The position numbers were made by a program, and so were the translations under genes. The notes beneath the pieces were generated by a model. The model made no database searches. It saw only the letters and a list, made by a program, of their open reading frames with translations, and was not told the origin of the DNA. From JBKHBT01 sp046542255 (GTDB lineage: Bacteria > UBP14 > UBA6098 > JBKHBT01), in the NCBI GenBank assembly GCA_046542255.1, contig JBKHBT010000035.1:1-33749 (forward strand): DNA of 33,749 bases. The letters are read 5' to 3'. Below, in pieces: positions 23,558 through 32,039 of this stretch (positions within the stretch are counted from its first letter, which is position 1; every line of letters begins with the position of its first letter).

Positions 23558-26500
23558 TCATTCTGTCTCGAGTAATTCATTAAGGCTCTTCTCGGTTTTC
23601 TCTTTTACATCGATTTTGCTAAATAGGCTATAGAGTACCGGGATAACCAGCAGTGTCAAAAGAGTCGATGCGATGAGGCCGCCGACTATGCCAATAGCCA
23701 TCGGGCCACGGAATTCGCTGCCCTCCGATGTGGAAAATGTCATAGGAAGCATCCCGAATATAGTCGTTAAAGCTGTTATCAAAACCGGCCTGAGCCTGAC
23801 GACACCGCCTCTTCGGATTGCTGTTAGGCCCGAAACGCCACTTCGCCTTTGCTGATTCATATAATCTATTAATACAATGCCATTATTTACAACGATTCCC
23901 GTCAGGATGATAAATCCGAAGAATGAAACGATAGATATAGTATGGCCGGATATAAGAAGTGCAAGCACAACCCCGACAAGAGACATAGGCACGGTGAAGA
24001 TGATAACAAAAGGATATAAAAATGATTCAAATTGCGCAGCCATTACCATATATACTAAAAGCACAGCCGCCAGAAGCGCAACTATAAGCTGCCCCAAAGC
24101 CGTCTGCATGTCCTCATATTGGCCACCGATTGAATAGGAATAACCCGTTGGAAATACTCCGGCATCGGTAAGTTGCTGTAATTCCCTCTTTATTATCCTG
24201 GCTTTGGAACCAAGGTCTGATCCGGCAACATTGCAAGTTATCGATACTTTTCGTTTTTGTTCATCGCGCTCGATGGCGATTGGGCCTTGTGTCTCATCGA
24301 TTCTGGCAATCTGGGATAATGGTATAACTTTAGCCATTCTGGTGAAAATCGGAAGCATTTCAATTTGCGAAATGTTTGCGCGTTCTTCCTCAGACACCTT
24401 GACTCTGATATCTGTCTCTTCGCCCTCTTTGCGGAATCTTCCTGCAAACTGGCCGATTGTATAAATCTTGATAAGAGATGCCACCTCGCCGATAGTTAAG
24501 CCCGAAAAAGAAGCCTTTGTGCGATTGACTATGATATCGTATTCCGGTTTTCCGCGCTTGAGCGATACCTCGATATCGGATAGGCCTTCGATTTCTTCCA
24601 GCCTCTCGGAAATGATATCCGCAAGTTTTGACAGACGGTCCAGATTATTGCCAAATACTTTGATGTCAAAGGAATTCGATGCGCCCATTGCCATGCCAGA
24701 TTCTTCGATAATAAGATTGACTCCTTCGAGTGGTGGAAGGTTTCTTCGCATGATATTGGCAATCTCTTCCGATGAGTATTTTCTATCTTTCTTAGGTTTC
24801 AATCTGATATAGATATTGGCTTTATTGACTGATGCGCTCGCTTCGCCGGTTGCGATATCCATTTCGGAAGTCGAAGACACGCCGGCAGAATAGCCTGAAA
24901 ATTCGATATCCTCGATATCTTCCATAGTCTTGAGCAGATTATTGGCGATTCTCGATGTTTCATTCAATGTAATGCCGACAGGAAGCTCGAGTGTCGCACT
25001 AACGACAGGCGGATCCGATTTCGGCATGAATTCAGTACCGACAAGCGGTATCATAGCAAGCGATATAGCAAATATAATTCCGGCAATAATCAGGGTAGTT
25101 GGGCGATGTTCGAGAGCTTTATCCAGAGCCTTCAAATAAAATCGCCTGGCCGGATTGAACCATTCTGTACTCGAAAGCTTCTTCGAATTCCTCCTGTCGA
25201 AAAGCTGTGATGCAATCATCGGCACAAGAGAAACTGCCACAAATAGGCTGGCAAAAAGAGCGAAAGTAACCGTCAGCGCCATTCCGCGAGAAAGCTTTCC
25301 TGTGATGCCGCTTGCAAAAAGCAATGGAAAAAAGACCGCTACCGTAGTCAATGTCGATGCAGTAATCGCCATTGCAACTTCTTTGGCACCCAATGCCGAC
25401 GCTATCTTACGTTCCTGGCCAAGTTCGATATGCCTGTGGATATTTTCGATCACTACAATCGCATTATCCACCAACATACCAATTCCCAGGGCAAGGCCGG
25501 CCATAGTGATAATATTTAATGTATAGTCTGCGAGCCAGATAGCGATAAATGTCGCAATGACAGAAAATGGTATCGCCAATGATATTGTCATCGTAGGGCG
25601 CGAGCTTCGAAGGAATAAAAATATCATAACAATCGCCAGAAGTGCGCCGATTAGGGCATTCGAGCCGGTTCTTTTGGCGATTTTGGTGATAAAATCGCCC
25701 TGGTCGAACATAATAAACAGCTTTATCTGTTCTGGTAATTGGTCTTTTATATTCTCGAGTTCTTTTTTTACTGCCGCTGTTGTTTTTACTGTATTTGCGC
25801 CGGATTCTTTCATAATCATCAGGAAAATGCCTTCCTGCCCGGCGATTTTATTGGTGCTACGATTAAATTTATAGGCTTGTTTGACTTCGGCGACATCTTC
25901 GATATAAATCGGTTCGTGATTTGCCGTCATTCCGACCATAATATTGCCGATTTCATCGATATCTTCGAATTCGCCTTTGGTTCTAATCAGATATTCCTTA
26001 TGGCGAAATTCTACATATCCCGCCGGCTGATTGATGTTTTGTGCATAAAGCGCTTGTACGATAGTATTGGGATTAATCCCAAGATTTTGTAGCTTTGCCG
26101 GGTTGAGAAGCACCTGAATCTCGTCCTCATCGCCACCCATGATCGATACATTGGCCACGCCGCCGACTCTTTTTAGCCTGTCTGCCAGGACATCGTCCAA
26201 AACATCGCGCATTTTTTCGGTATCTTCCATGCCGGATGCGCCCATAACAAGAACCGGCATCATCGAGATATCGAATTTCAAAACCAGCGGATCACCGATT
26301 CCTTCAGGGAGATAGCCTTCGATAAGCGATATCCTATCGCGAATGTCCTGTGCAGCGAAATCCAGATTGGTGCCCCATTCGAATTCGGTCATGACGGTGC
26401 TTATGCCTTCATAAGAAATCGATTTGACCGATTTTACATTGCTAATGGTCGCGATATTTTCTTCGATCGGCCTTGTGATCATCTGCTCGACATCTTCTGG

Positions 26501-26683
26501 CGATGCGCCTTCATAGCTGGTCATAACAGAAATCACTGGATAGGTAATATCTGGAAATAGCTCGAGTCCCAGATTATACAAAGCAAATCCGCCGATTACG
26601 ACAATTATCATAATCAGCATCGATATTGCGACAGGCCTTTTTACAGAAAAGTCGGGTAAACCCAAATTGCCTCCTTTGGACAT
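23558..26683 (-). CDS. RND-family efflux transporter permease (AcrB/HAE1-like)
   Basis: This is a 1041-residue inner-membrane proton-driven pump with the two-fold RND layout: TM1 near residues 15-35, a large periplasmic loop, TM2-6 from about 335, a second periplasmic loop, and TM8-12 from about 855. Hallmarks are SVKRPVAISMLIMI at the N-terminus, ELFPDITYPVISVMTSYEGASPEDVE, LDFAAQDIRDRI, AMAITASTLTTVAVFFPLLFASG and GGVVRLRPVLITALTTIFGMLPM. In TM4 the proton-relay pair is Asp-Asn (GMLVDNAIVVIENI) rather than Asp-Asp. No periplasmic adaptor or TolC gene lies next to it, so its partners must be elsewhere. Drug, lipid or metabolite export is possible; the substrate cannot be read from sequence. 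Confidence 0.93.
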   Translation of the reverse strand: MSKGGNLGLPDFSVKRPVAISMLIMIIVVIGGFALYNLGLELFPDITYPVISVMTSYEGASPEDVEQMITRPIEENIATISNVKSVKSISYEGISTVMTEFEWGTNLDFAAQDIRDRISLIEGYLPEGIGDPLVLKFDISMMPVLVMGASGMEDTEKMRDVLDDVLADRLKRVGGVANVSIMGGDEDEIQVLLNPAKLQNLGINPNTIVQALYAQNINQPAGYVEFRHKEYLIRTKGEFEDIDEIGNIMVGMTANHEPIYIEDVAEVKQAYKFNRSTNKIAGQEGIFLMIMKESGANTVKTTAAVKKELENIKDQLPEQIKLFIMFDQGDFITKIAKRTGSNALIGALLAIVMIFLFLRSSRPTMTISLAIPFSVIATFIAIWLADYTLNIITMAGLALGIGMLVDNAIVVIENIHRHIELGQERKIASALGAKEVAMAITASTLTTVAVFFPLLFASGITGKLSRGMALTVTFALFASLFVAVSLVPMIASQLFDRRNSKKLSSTEWFNPARRFYLKALDKALEHRPTTLIIAGIIFAISLAMIPLVGTEFMPKSDPPVVSATLELPVGITLNETSRIANNLLKTMEDIEDIEFSGYSAGVSSTSEMDIATGEASASVNKANIYIRLKPKKDRKYSSEEIANIMRRNLPPLEGVNLIIEESGMAMGASNSFDIKVFGNNLDRLSKLADIISERLEEIEGLSDIEVSLKRGKPEYDIIVNRTKASFSGLTIGEVASLIKIYTIGQFAGRFRKEGEETDIRVKVSEEERANISQIEMLPIFTRMAKVIPLSQIARIDETQGPIAIERDEQKRKVSITCNVAGSDLGSKARIIKRELQQLTDAGVFPTGYSYSIGGQYEDMQTALGQLIVALLAAVLLVYMVMAAQFESFLYPFVIIFTVPMSLVGVVLALLISGHTISIVSFFGFIILTGIVVNNGIVLIDYMNQQRRSGVSGLTAIRRGGVVRLRPVLITALTTIFGMLPMTFSTSEGSEFRGPMAIGIVGGLIASTLLTLLVIPVLYSLFSKIDVKEKTEKSLNELLETE

Positions 26684-26816
26684 AACATCCGATTCAAAGA
26701 ATCATTTCTGAATATTGTATATTTCGATTACATGGTCAAGGCAAATAATTATTTCATGTGCTTTTTCTTTGCGATTTTGCTTTTTAATTCTGCTAATCTT
26801 TATTATATTTTAATTT

Positions 26817-27686
26817 ATGGATTTTTTAGCTAAATTGGCCGAACACGATGTACTCCTCAGAAAAATTCTATCCTCACTGGTAGTGATACTCATTGTTTTT
26901 TACCTTTCCCGGCTTCTTCGCAGATGGGCAATTAAATTCACAAAAGAAGCTTCTGGGCGTTATCAGGTTGGCAAGGCGATTAGTTTCAGTTCGATAATTT
27001 TCACAATTATCGTAGTCGCTGTTATCTGGATCGATACAGTCGGAAATTTTGGCTCATTCCTTGGAATAATAGGTGCAGGTATCGCAGTTGCCCTTCGCGA
27101 TCCCCTGACATCTATCGCTGGCTGGCTCTATCTTAGGACAGGAAAACTCTATAATCTCGGTGATAGAGTCCAATTGGGCGATATCAAAGGCGATGTGGTC
27201 GATATCGCTACAATGAGAACTACGCTAATAGAAATAGAAAACTGGGTCGATGGCGAACAGGCTACTGGCAGATTGGTCCATGTTCCCAATGGGATATTAT
27301 TTGAAAAACAAAGCTATAACTATACAAAGGCCTCCAACTATATCTGGACCGAGGTGAGTGTGGTTATTACTTTCGAAAGCAATTGGAAGAAGGCTATGGA
27401 TATAACCACCGGGCTTATCAAAACTCGCGGCGAGAAATTTGCCGATAAAGCCAAAAAGCAATTCTTGATAGATTCGACGCAATATCTGATAAAACACGGA
27501 ACCCTTACTCCAATATCATATCTACGCATCGTTGATTCTGGTGTAAAGATAAATGTCCGGTTTTTGGTGCCGGTCAGGCAAAGACGAAACCTGGAATCCG
27601 GCCTTCAGGAAGATATATTAGAAGCATTCGCAAAATATGATGATATCACTCTTGCCTATACAACCTATCGTATCACAAAAAATTGA
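26817..27686 (+). CDS. Small-conductance mechanosensitive channel family protein (MscS)
   Basis: MscS-type channels open under membrane tension and protect cells from hypo-osmotic shock. The 289-residue protein has membrane segments near 15-35, 58-80 and a glycine/alanine-rich pore helix (FLGIIGAGIAVALRDPLTSIAGWLYL, about 88-113). The beta domain follows with YNLGDRVQLGDIKGDVVDIATMRTTLIE and the conserved VPNGILF loop, then a cytoplasmic alpha/beta vestibule domain. Length is typical of the short class. It diverges from the RND gene across a 134-nt intergenic region. The start ATG has no strong ribosome binding site. It may act in osmoadaptation, or move ions in response to other cues as some relatives do. 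Confidence 0.9.
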   Translation: MDFLAKLAEHDVLLRKILSSLVVILIVFYLSRLLRRWAIKFTKEASGRYQVGKAISFSSIIFTIIVVAVIWIDTVGNFGSFLGIIGAGIAVALRDPLTSIAGWLYLRTGKLYNLGDRVQLGDIKGDVVDIATMRTTLIEIENWVDGEQATGRLVHVPNGILFEKQSYNYTKASNYIWTEVSVVITFESNWKKAMDITTGLIKTRGEKFADKAKKQFLIDSTQYLIKHGTLTPISYLRIVDSGVKINVRFLVPVRQRRNLESGLQEDILEAFAKYDDITLAYTTYRITKN

Positions 27687-27787
27687 TAGGTTTTAACCGT
27701 TCGAAAACTATGCCCATATCGAGTATCAAAATATGATTTTTTTCATATAAATATTTCTTTTAATAAAAACTATTTAAAAAACTAATT

Positions 27788-27813
27788 AAATCGGCTTCGT
27801 AATTAACCGATTT
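27788..27813. repeat. Inverted repeat upstream of the LuxR-type regulator
   Basis: AAATCGG (27788-27794) and CCGATTT (27807-27813) are perfect inverse complements with a 12-nt loop. It sits 43 nt before the ATG at 27857 and could be an operator or leader hairpin. It has no T tract, so a terminator is unlikely. Confidence 0.4.
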
Positions 27814-27856
27814 GCTTATAAGAAACATTTTTAATCGATGTGAAGGAAAAGTTCAA

Positions 27857-29125
27857 ATGGCAAGTCTCGCTGCACTAAAAAAGAAATATGATTTACCCGA
27901 TGAACTTCATGAAGAACTTGAGAGATTGCGTATTATAGAAGACACTTCGGCATTGACGAAGCAGACTCTTAAGGAAACCAATGTGAGGCTTAATGAAAGA
28001 ATCAAAGAACTGGATTGCCTTCTGAGTATTTCCGATATCATCAGCAATAAGGCATTGAACTATGAAGTGTCATTGCAAAAGATTGCCGAGATAATACCAC
28101 ATGGCTGGCAATGTCCAGAGGATTGCAGCTCATGCATCAAAATACAGGACTTGCAATTCAATTGCGGCGATTATGAAAATGCTACGATGAAGCTCGATGA
28201 GAATATCCTTCACCAATCTAATGTGATAGGCTCGGTTGGCGTCGGCTATGAAAACCCGTACAATAAAAACGGTTTTCTCGATGAAGAGAAAAAGCTATTA
28301 AAAGGCATAGCCAGAAAACTGGGCTGGTTCTATGATATGCATACTACGCACAATAAACTCCAGGAATCTGAAACATTGCATAGAATTACATTAAGCAATA
28401 TCTCCGATGCCGTAATAATTGCCAAAAATAGTGGCGAAATAGTCTATCTTTGTCCTAGTATAAATTCAATTTTTGGCTGTAACACCAAAGATTTCGAAAA
28501 TATAACTAATTTGAGCCAATTGCTGAAAGTCGATAAGACAATAATGCAAAATATAGAATTCGGCCAGGAATACAAAAACATCGAAATTCCGGTGTTAGAT
28601 ACAAAAGAAAAGGAACATTTTTTGCTGGTAAATCTCAAGGGCGTAAAAATAGCCGATGGCAATGTCCTAATAACCTGCCGAGATATAACAGAAAGAAAAA
28701 AAAGAGAAAAAGCCCTCGAAGAAAAAACTATCGCAATGAAACAGATACTTTCTCATATCGAAGATGAAAAACACGATCTTAGAAAAGAAATTGAAAAACA
28801 TCTCGAACAAAATATCCTGCCATCTTTCAATAATCTAATCGCGATTGCAGGCCCGGATATCAAAGACAAGCTGCAACAGATACACGAGAATCTCAATAAT
28901 ATCGCATCGCCTTCTACAAAAATTGCATCACTATATGCTAACCTGACTCCACGAGAAATCGAAATCTGCAATTTGATAAAAGAAGGCGCAACATCAAAAG
29001 ATATAGCATATTCGCTGGGTATTTCTCATAAAACAGTACACAAACATCGCCAAATAATCAGAAAAAAACTCAATCTTACCAATAGAAAAATCAATCTCGT
29101 AGCCTTTTTGCGAAGTTATGCTTGA
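27857..29125 (+). CDS. GAF-like/PAS sensor with LuxR-type HTH output and a four-Cys cluster
   Basis: The protein is 422 residues from the ATG at 27857, chosen because GAAGGA lies 9 nt upstream; a TTG at 27812 would add 15 residues. It has no membrane segment. Residues ~25-60 are a coiled coil. Residues ~45-165 resemble a GAF-like module of two-component sensors (RIKELDCLLSISDIIS, AEIIPHGWQ, FLDEEKKLLKGIARKLGW). Inside it Cys86, Cys90, Cys93 and Cys103 form CX3CX2C-X9-C, unusual for that module and suggestive of an iron-sulphur or zinc site. A PAS domain follows (about 195-285), then a coiled coil. The LuxR HTH (LTPREIEICNLIKEGATSKDIAYSLGIS...KTVHKHRQIIRKKL) ends the protein. A one-component, ligand- or redox-sensing transcription factor is inferred. 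Confidence 0.82.
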   Translation: MASLAALKKKYDLPDELHEELERLRIIEDTSALTKQTLKETNVRLNERIKELDCLLSISDIISNKALNYEVSLQKIAEIIPHGWQCPEDCSSCIKIQDLQFNCGDYENATMKLDENILHQSNVIGSVGVGYENPYNKNGFLDEEKKLLKGIARKLGWFYDMHTTHNKLQESETLHRITLSNISDAVIIAKNSGEIVYLCPSINSIFGCNTKDFENITNLSQLLKVDKTIMQNIEFGQEYKNIEIPVLDTKEKEHFLLVNLKGVKIADGNVLITCRDITERKKREKALEEKTIAMKQILSHIEDEKHDLRKEIEKHLEQNILPSFNNLIAIAGPDIKDKLQQIHENLNNIASPSTKIASLYANLTPREIEICNLIKEGATSKDIAYSLGISHKTVHKHRQIIRKKLNLTNRKINLVAFLRSYA

Positions 29126-29291
29126 TCAATTTACGGAGTAAATTGATCTTAGGAGTTTCCTTCGGAAACTCCAGCAATAATTATTTCGCTTCGTAAATTG
29201 ATCTTGTGAGTATCCTTTGGAAACTCCAGCTATAATTATTTCGCTTCGTAAATTGATCTTGTGAGTATCCTTTGGAAGCTCCAGTTATATT
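29123..29291 (+). repeat. Modular hairpin repeat element, copy 2
   Basis: Hairpin A' begins inside the TGA stop codon: GATCAATTTAC (29124-29134), loop GGA, GTAAATTGATC (29138-29148), 11 bp perfect. Hairpin B' is GGAGTTTCC (29152-29160), loop TTC, GGAAACTCC. A spacer AGCAATAATTAT and TTCGCTTC follow. The right arm of A' recurs at 29193-29203 and 29248-29258, an exact period of 55. Each copy is followed by a decayed B' hairpin with loop TTT and the AGC/T-ATAATTAT spacer. The layout and spacer match 2521-2685, but the stems are different sequences. Confidence 0.85.
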
Positions 29292-29568
29292 GACACTCGT
29301 TGAGAAGCTCTGTTTCCCAAACTCGTTTATCAGTTTTGGAAAATTACCATTTGGATTATTATATTCTTAACTGCAAGTTGTTTGTAATTGAACAACTAAC
29401 ACAAATTATTATATGATAAAGCAGAATCGAGGCATTTAATTTGGGCTTTTTGGTTGACAATAGAGTAAATTTCCATTAATTGATAATGAGTTTGATAATT
29501 TCATGTGAAATAATGGCATAGCCAGACATGAGTCTTGCTTTGCCTGCTCACCCAATGAAAGGAATAAG
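29292..29568. other. Gene-free spacer before the FKBP gene
   Basis: No open reading frame or RNA gene was seen. TTGACA at 29454-29459 could be a -35 element for the downstream isomerase gene, but no good -10 stands 16-18 nt later. AAAGGAA just before 29569 is the ribosome binding site. Confidence 0.45.
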
Positions 29569-29994
29569 ATGTCCAAAGCAAAATCCGGCGATAAGGTAAA
29601 AGTACACTACACTGGCAAACTTGGAGACGGGCAAGTATTCGATACATCCCGCGAAGGTGATCCATTAGAATTCACACTGGGCGATAATCAAGTAATACCC
29701 GGTTTCGAAAATGCAATAGAAGGACTTGAAATAGGCGAAAAGACTGAAATCACTTTAAATCCTGATGATGCCTATGGCGAACGTCGCGATGACCTGATTC
29801 TCGAAGTTCCGCCCACAGCATTCAAAGAGCAGAAGCCGGAAGTTGGCCAGATCTACGAGATGACTTTCCAGGATTCTCAGCCAACGCCTGTTTTGGTCAC
29901 CGATGTCAAAGAAGAAACCGTTACGCTCGATGCAAATCATCCACTTGCTGGCAAGACACTGGTCTTCGATATCGAACTAATGGAGATTGGCTAA
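29569..29994 (+). CDS. FKBP-type peptidyl-prolyl isomerase, SlyD-like
   Basis: This 141-residue cytoplasmic prolyl isomerase/chaperone is of the SlyD kind. The FKBP part is split: VKVHYTGKLGDGQVFDTS and VIPGFENAIEGLEIGEKTEI precede, and HPLAGKTLVFDIELMEI follows, an insert-in-flap chaperone domain at about residues 66-118 (NPDDAYGERRDDLILEVPP). Aromatic and Asp residues of the catalytic pocket are present. The histidine-rich nickel-binding tail of some SlyD proteins is absent, so a role in metal delivery is less likely. It lies alone with its own ribosome binding site. Confidence 0.92.
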   Translation: MSKAKSGDKVKVHYTGKLGDGQVFDTSREGDPLEFTLGDNQVIPGFENAIEGLEIGEKTEITLNPDDAYGERRDDLILEVPPTAFKEQKPEVGQIYEMTFQDSQPTPVLVTDVKEETVTLDANHPLAGKTLVFDIELMEIG

Positions 29995-30023
29995 ACTTTT
30001 TCTGTCTTAGTTTACTTCTGGCA

Positions 30024-30051
30024 TATTTTCATTCCATTTTTTATGAAAATA
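30024..30051 (+). terminator. Possible weak AT-rich terminator after the FKBP gene
   Basis: TATTTTCAT (30024-30032) pairs perfectly with ATGAAAATA (30043-30051) around a 10-nt loop, about 30 nt past the stop. The stem is AT-rich and the following T tract is short, so this is tentative. Confidence 0.35.
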
Positions 30052-30130
30052 CATTAGTTTTATCTCTTGAATCTGGTATCGAAGATATCGGATGATTCAA
30101 TACTTAGAAATATCGATTACATGATATCAA

Positions 30131-30832
30131 ATGGCTGAAAAGAAAAAGGAAAACCCGCATAAAATAGGGCAGCTCAATGAAAGCAGTCTCCATAATCAGA
30201 TAAAGCATCTTCTTGCCAGCGAAGGCGATATTCTCGAGAAGAAAATTGGGAGATATTATATCGATATTGTTAAGCCCGACCGCCTTGTAGAGATTCAGAC
30301 GGCAAGTTTCGGTGCTATTAGGGCCAAGCTTCAGAAATTGCTCAAAGAACATAAAGTAACTTTGGTATATCCGATCGCCTGGCGGAAAATGATTGTCTAT
30401 TTCGATGAGAAAACCGGCAATGAGGTCTCAAAGCGGCGGTCACCGAAGAGGGGCAAGCTCATCGATGTTTTTCAGGAATTACTTCGCATTCCCCAATTAT
30501 TTACCGATCCTAACCTGACGCTTCAGGTAGCTTTGATCAAAATCGAAGAACATCGCATCCGTGATGGCAAAGGTTCCTGGCGGCGTGGCGGTGTTAGTAT
30601 AGTCAATCGCAAATTGGTCGAGCTTTGCGATTTGGTCGAATTCGAGAATCCCAAAGACCTGCTAAATCTTCTTCCGCAGATTCCCGACAGCACATTCACC
30701 ACCAAAAGCCTTGCGCAGAAATGCAAAATAAGGCGGCATATTGCCCAGAAGATATGTTATACACTTCGCAAGATGGGCGCAATCGAGAAGGTTGGGTGTG
30801 AGAAGCGGTTTTATGTTTATCGGGTTTTGTGA
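30131..30832 (+). CDS. PD-(D/E)XK-like plus winged-helix conserved protein
   Basis: This 233-residue soluble protein shows a restriction-endonuclease-like pattern in its N-terminal half: Glu17 in LNESSLHNQIK, Asp45 in YYIDIV, and Glu54-x-Gln56 in RLVEIQTASF, followed by a helix AIRAKLQKLLKEH and strand KVTLVYPI. A Gln in place of the third catalytic Lys occurs in some PD-(D/E)XK enzymes. The C-terminal half (about 95-233) is basic and ends in a likely winged helix (FTTKSLAQKCKIRRHIAQKICYTLRKMGAI). I recognise it as a recurrent uncharacterised bacterial family resembling DUF8091-type proteins, but the name is uncertain. It uses host-like CGAT-rich codons, unlike the downstream operon, so it is probably a resident gene. 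Confidence 0.65.
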   Translation: MAEKKKENPHKIGQLNESSLHNQIKHLLASEGDILEKKIGRYYIDIVKPDRLVEIQTASFGAIRAKLQKLLKEHKVTLVYPIAWRKMIVYFDEKTGNEVSKRRSPKRGKLIDVFQELLRIPQLFTDPNLTLQVALIKIEEHRIRDGKGSWRRGGVSIVNRKLVELCDLVEFENPKDLLNLLPQIPDSTFTTKSLAQKCKIRRHIAQKICYTLRKMGAIEKVGCEKRFYVYRVL

Positions 30833-30899
30833 GAAATATTGATCATAAACAAAATAGTTTTTTCTTTACAGAATTTGAGTAGTTTATTAACTTTTCGAT

Positions 30900-32039
30900 A
30901 TGAGCTATAAAAAGGATACAAGTTTATTGCTTTTCGATAACGAATATATTGAAGTTGAGAAGGAAGACTATGGTAGGATTGAATCACCATACGATCCAGA
31001 AAAAATATCTGTTAATTCACAGATTCTCACTATTGATCTTTTGATAAAGCGTTTGAAAGAAGAAGAAATTGATTTAAGTCCTGAATTTCAAAGATTCGAT
31101 GATATTTGGAAACCAAAAAATAAAAGTCGCTTGATTGAATCTCTGATAATTCGAATACCAATTCCCGCCGTTTATTTTGATGCAAGAGATGAAGAAAACT
31201 GGAAAGTCATCGATGGACTGCAAAGACTTTCAATCTTAAAAGAATTTGTAATAGATGAAGAATGGGAACTTACAGATTTAGAGTTTTTAAAAAAATATGA
31301 AGGATATAAATGGAACCAACTACCGCGAAAGTTTCAAAGAAGGATAGAAGAAACACAACTCACGGCTTACATTATTGAAAAAGACACGCCAGATGAAGTA
31401 ACTTTCACTATCTTTCGTAGGGTAAATACTGGTGGTTCACCGTTAACTGCTCAGGAAATCCGTCATGCACTGAATTCGCAAAAGTCCAGAGAATTTTTGG
31501 TTGAGTTATCAGAGATGGAGGAATTTAAGTTAAATGTGAACTTATCATCAAGAAGAATTCGTCGTATGGAAGATCGTGAATTCATCCTGCGATTTATAGC
31601 TTTTATGCTAAATGATCCAATGGAGTACAATTCCAAAAGAAGCTTTGATGATTTCTTAAATAGAGCGATGAAACAAATGGAACAAGAAAGCGATAGTCAT
31701 CTTGAACGATTAAAAGAAAATTTCTGCAAATCTCAGATTTCAGCACGGAAGATTTTTGGAGATGATGCTTTTAGAAAGATTAGCAAAGACCAGGAAAGAA
31801 AATCCCCCCTTAACAAAGCGATATACGAAGCTTGGTCTGTTAATCTTGCTAAAATATCCGATGATGAGCGGAAAGTCTTAGAGCAAAATAGAGAGGAATT
31901 AAAACAAAAATTCATTATTCTATTAGAAGATGACGACTTTATTAAATCTGTGTCGCAAGCAACTGGGGTGAGTGCTAGTATCGAAACCCGGTTTGGCAAG
32001 ATAGAGCAAATAATAAACGAAATATTGGGTAAACAATGA
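30900..32039 (+). CDS. DUF262 (GmrSD N-terminal/ParB-like) protein
   Basis: This 379-residue cytoplasmic protein carries a DUF262 domain. Markers are ILTIDLLIKRLKEEEIDLSPEFQR, RLIESLIIRIPIPAVYFD, the nucleotide-binding DGLQRLS loop at 105-111 (canonical DGQQR), and VTFTIFRRVNTGGSPLTAQEIRHAL near 177-200. DUF262 is the ParB/Srx-fold NTPase-like half of GmrSD type IV restriction enzymes; the HNH/DUF1524 nuclease half is absent here. The gene overlaps the following ATPase gene by 4 nt. The ATG at 30900 has no clear ribosome binding site, and an in-frame TTG at 30927 with AAGGA upstream is an alternative. It is AT-rich and probably acquired. A sensor/regulatory subunit of an anti-phage module is inferred. 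Confidence 0.82.
   Translation: MSYKKDTSLLLFDNEYIEVEKEDYGRIESPYDPEKISVNSQILTIDLLIKRLKEEEIDLSPEFQRFDDIWKPKNKSRLIESLIIRIPIPAVYFDARDEENWKVIDGLQRLSILKEFVIDEEWELTDLEFLKKYEGYKWNQLPRKFQRRIEETQLTAYIIEKDTPDEVTFTIFRRVNTGGSPLTAQEIRHALNSQKSREFLVELSEMEEFKLNVNLSSRRIRRMEDREFILRFIAFMLNDPMEYNSKRSFDDFLNRAMKQMEQESDSHLERLKENFCKSQISARKIFGDDAFRKISKDQERKSPLNKAIYEAWSVNLAKISDDERKVLEQNREELKQKFIILLEDDDFIKSVSQATGVSASIETRFGKIEQIINEILGKQ

Noticed and set aside
30891..30939. Direct repeat CTTTTCGATA on both sides of the DUF262 start codon as an insertion footprint
   Set aside because: It is only 10 bp, one copy is inside the coding sequence, and AT-rich sequence makes chance likely.
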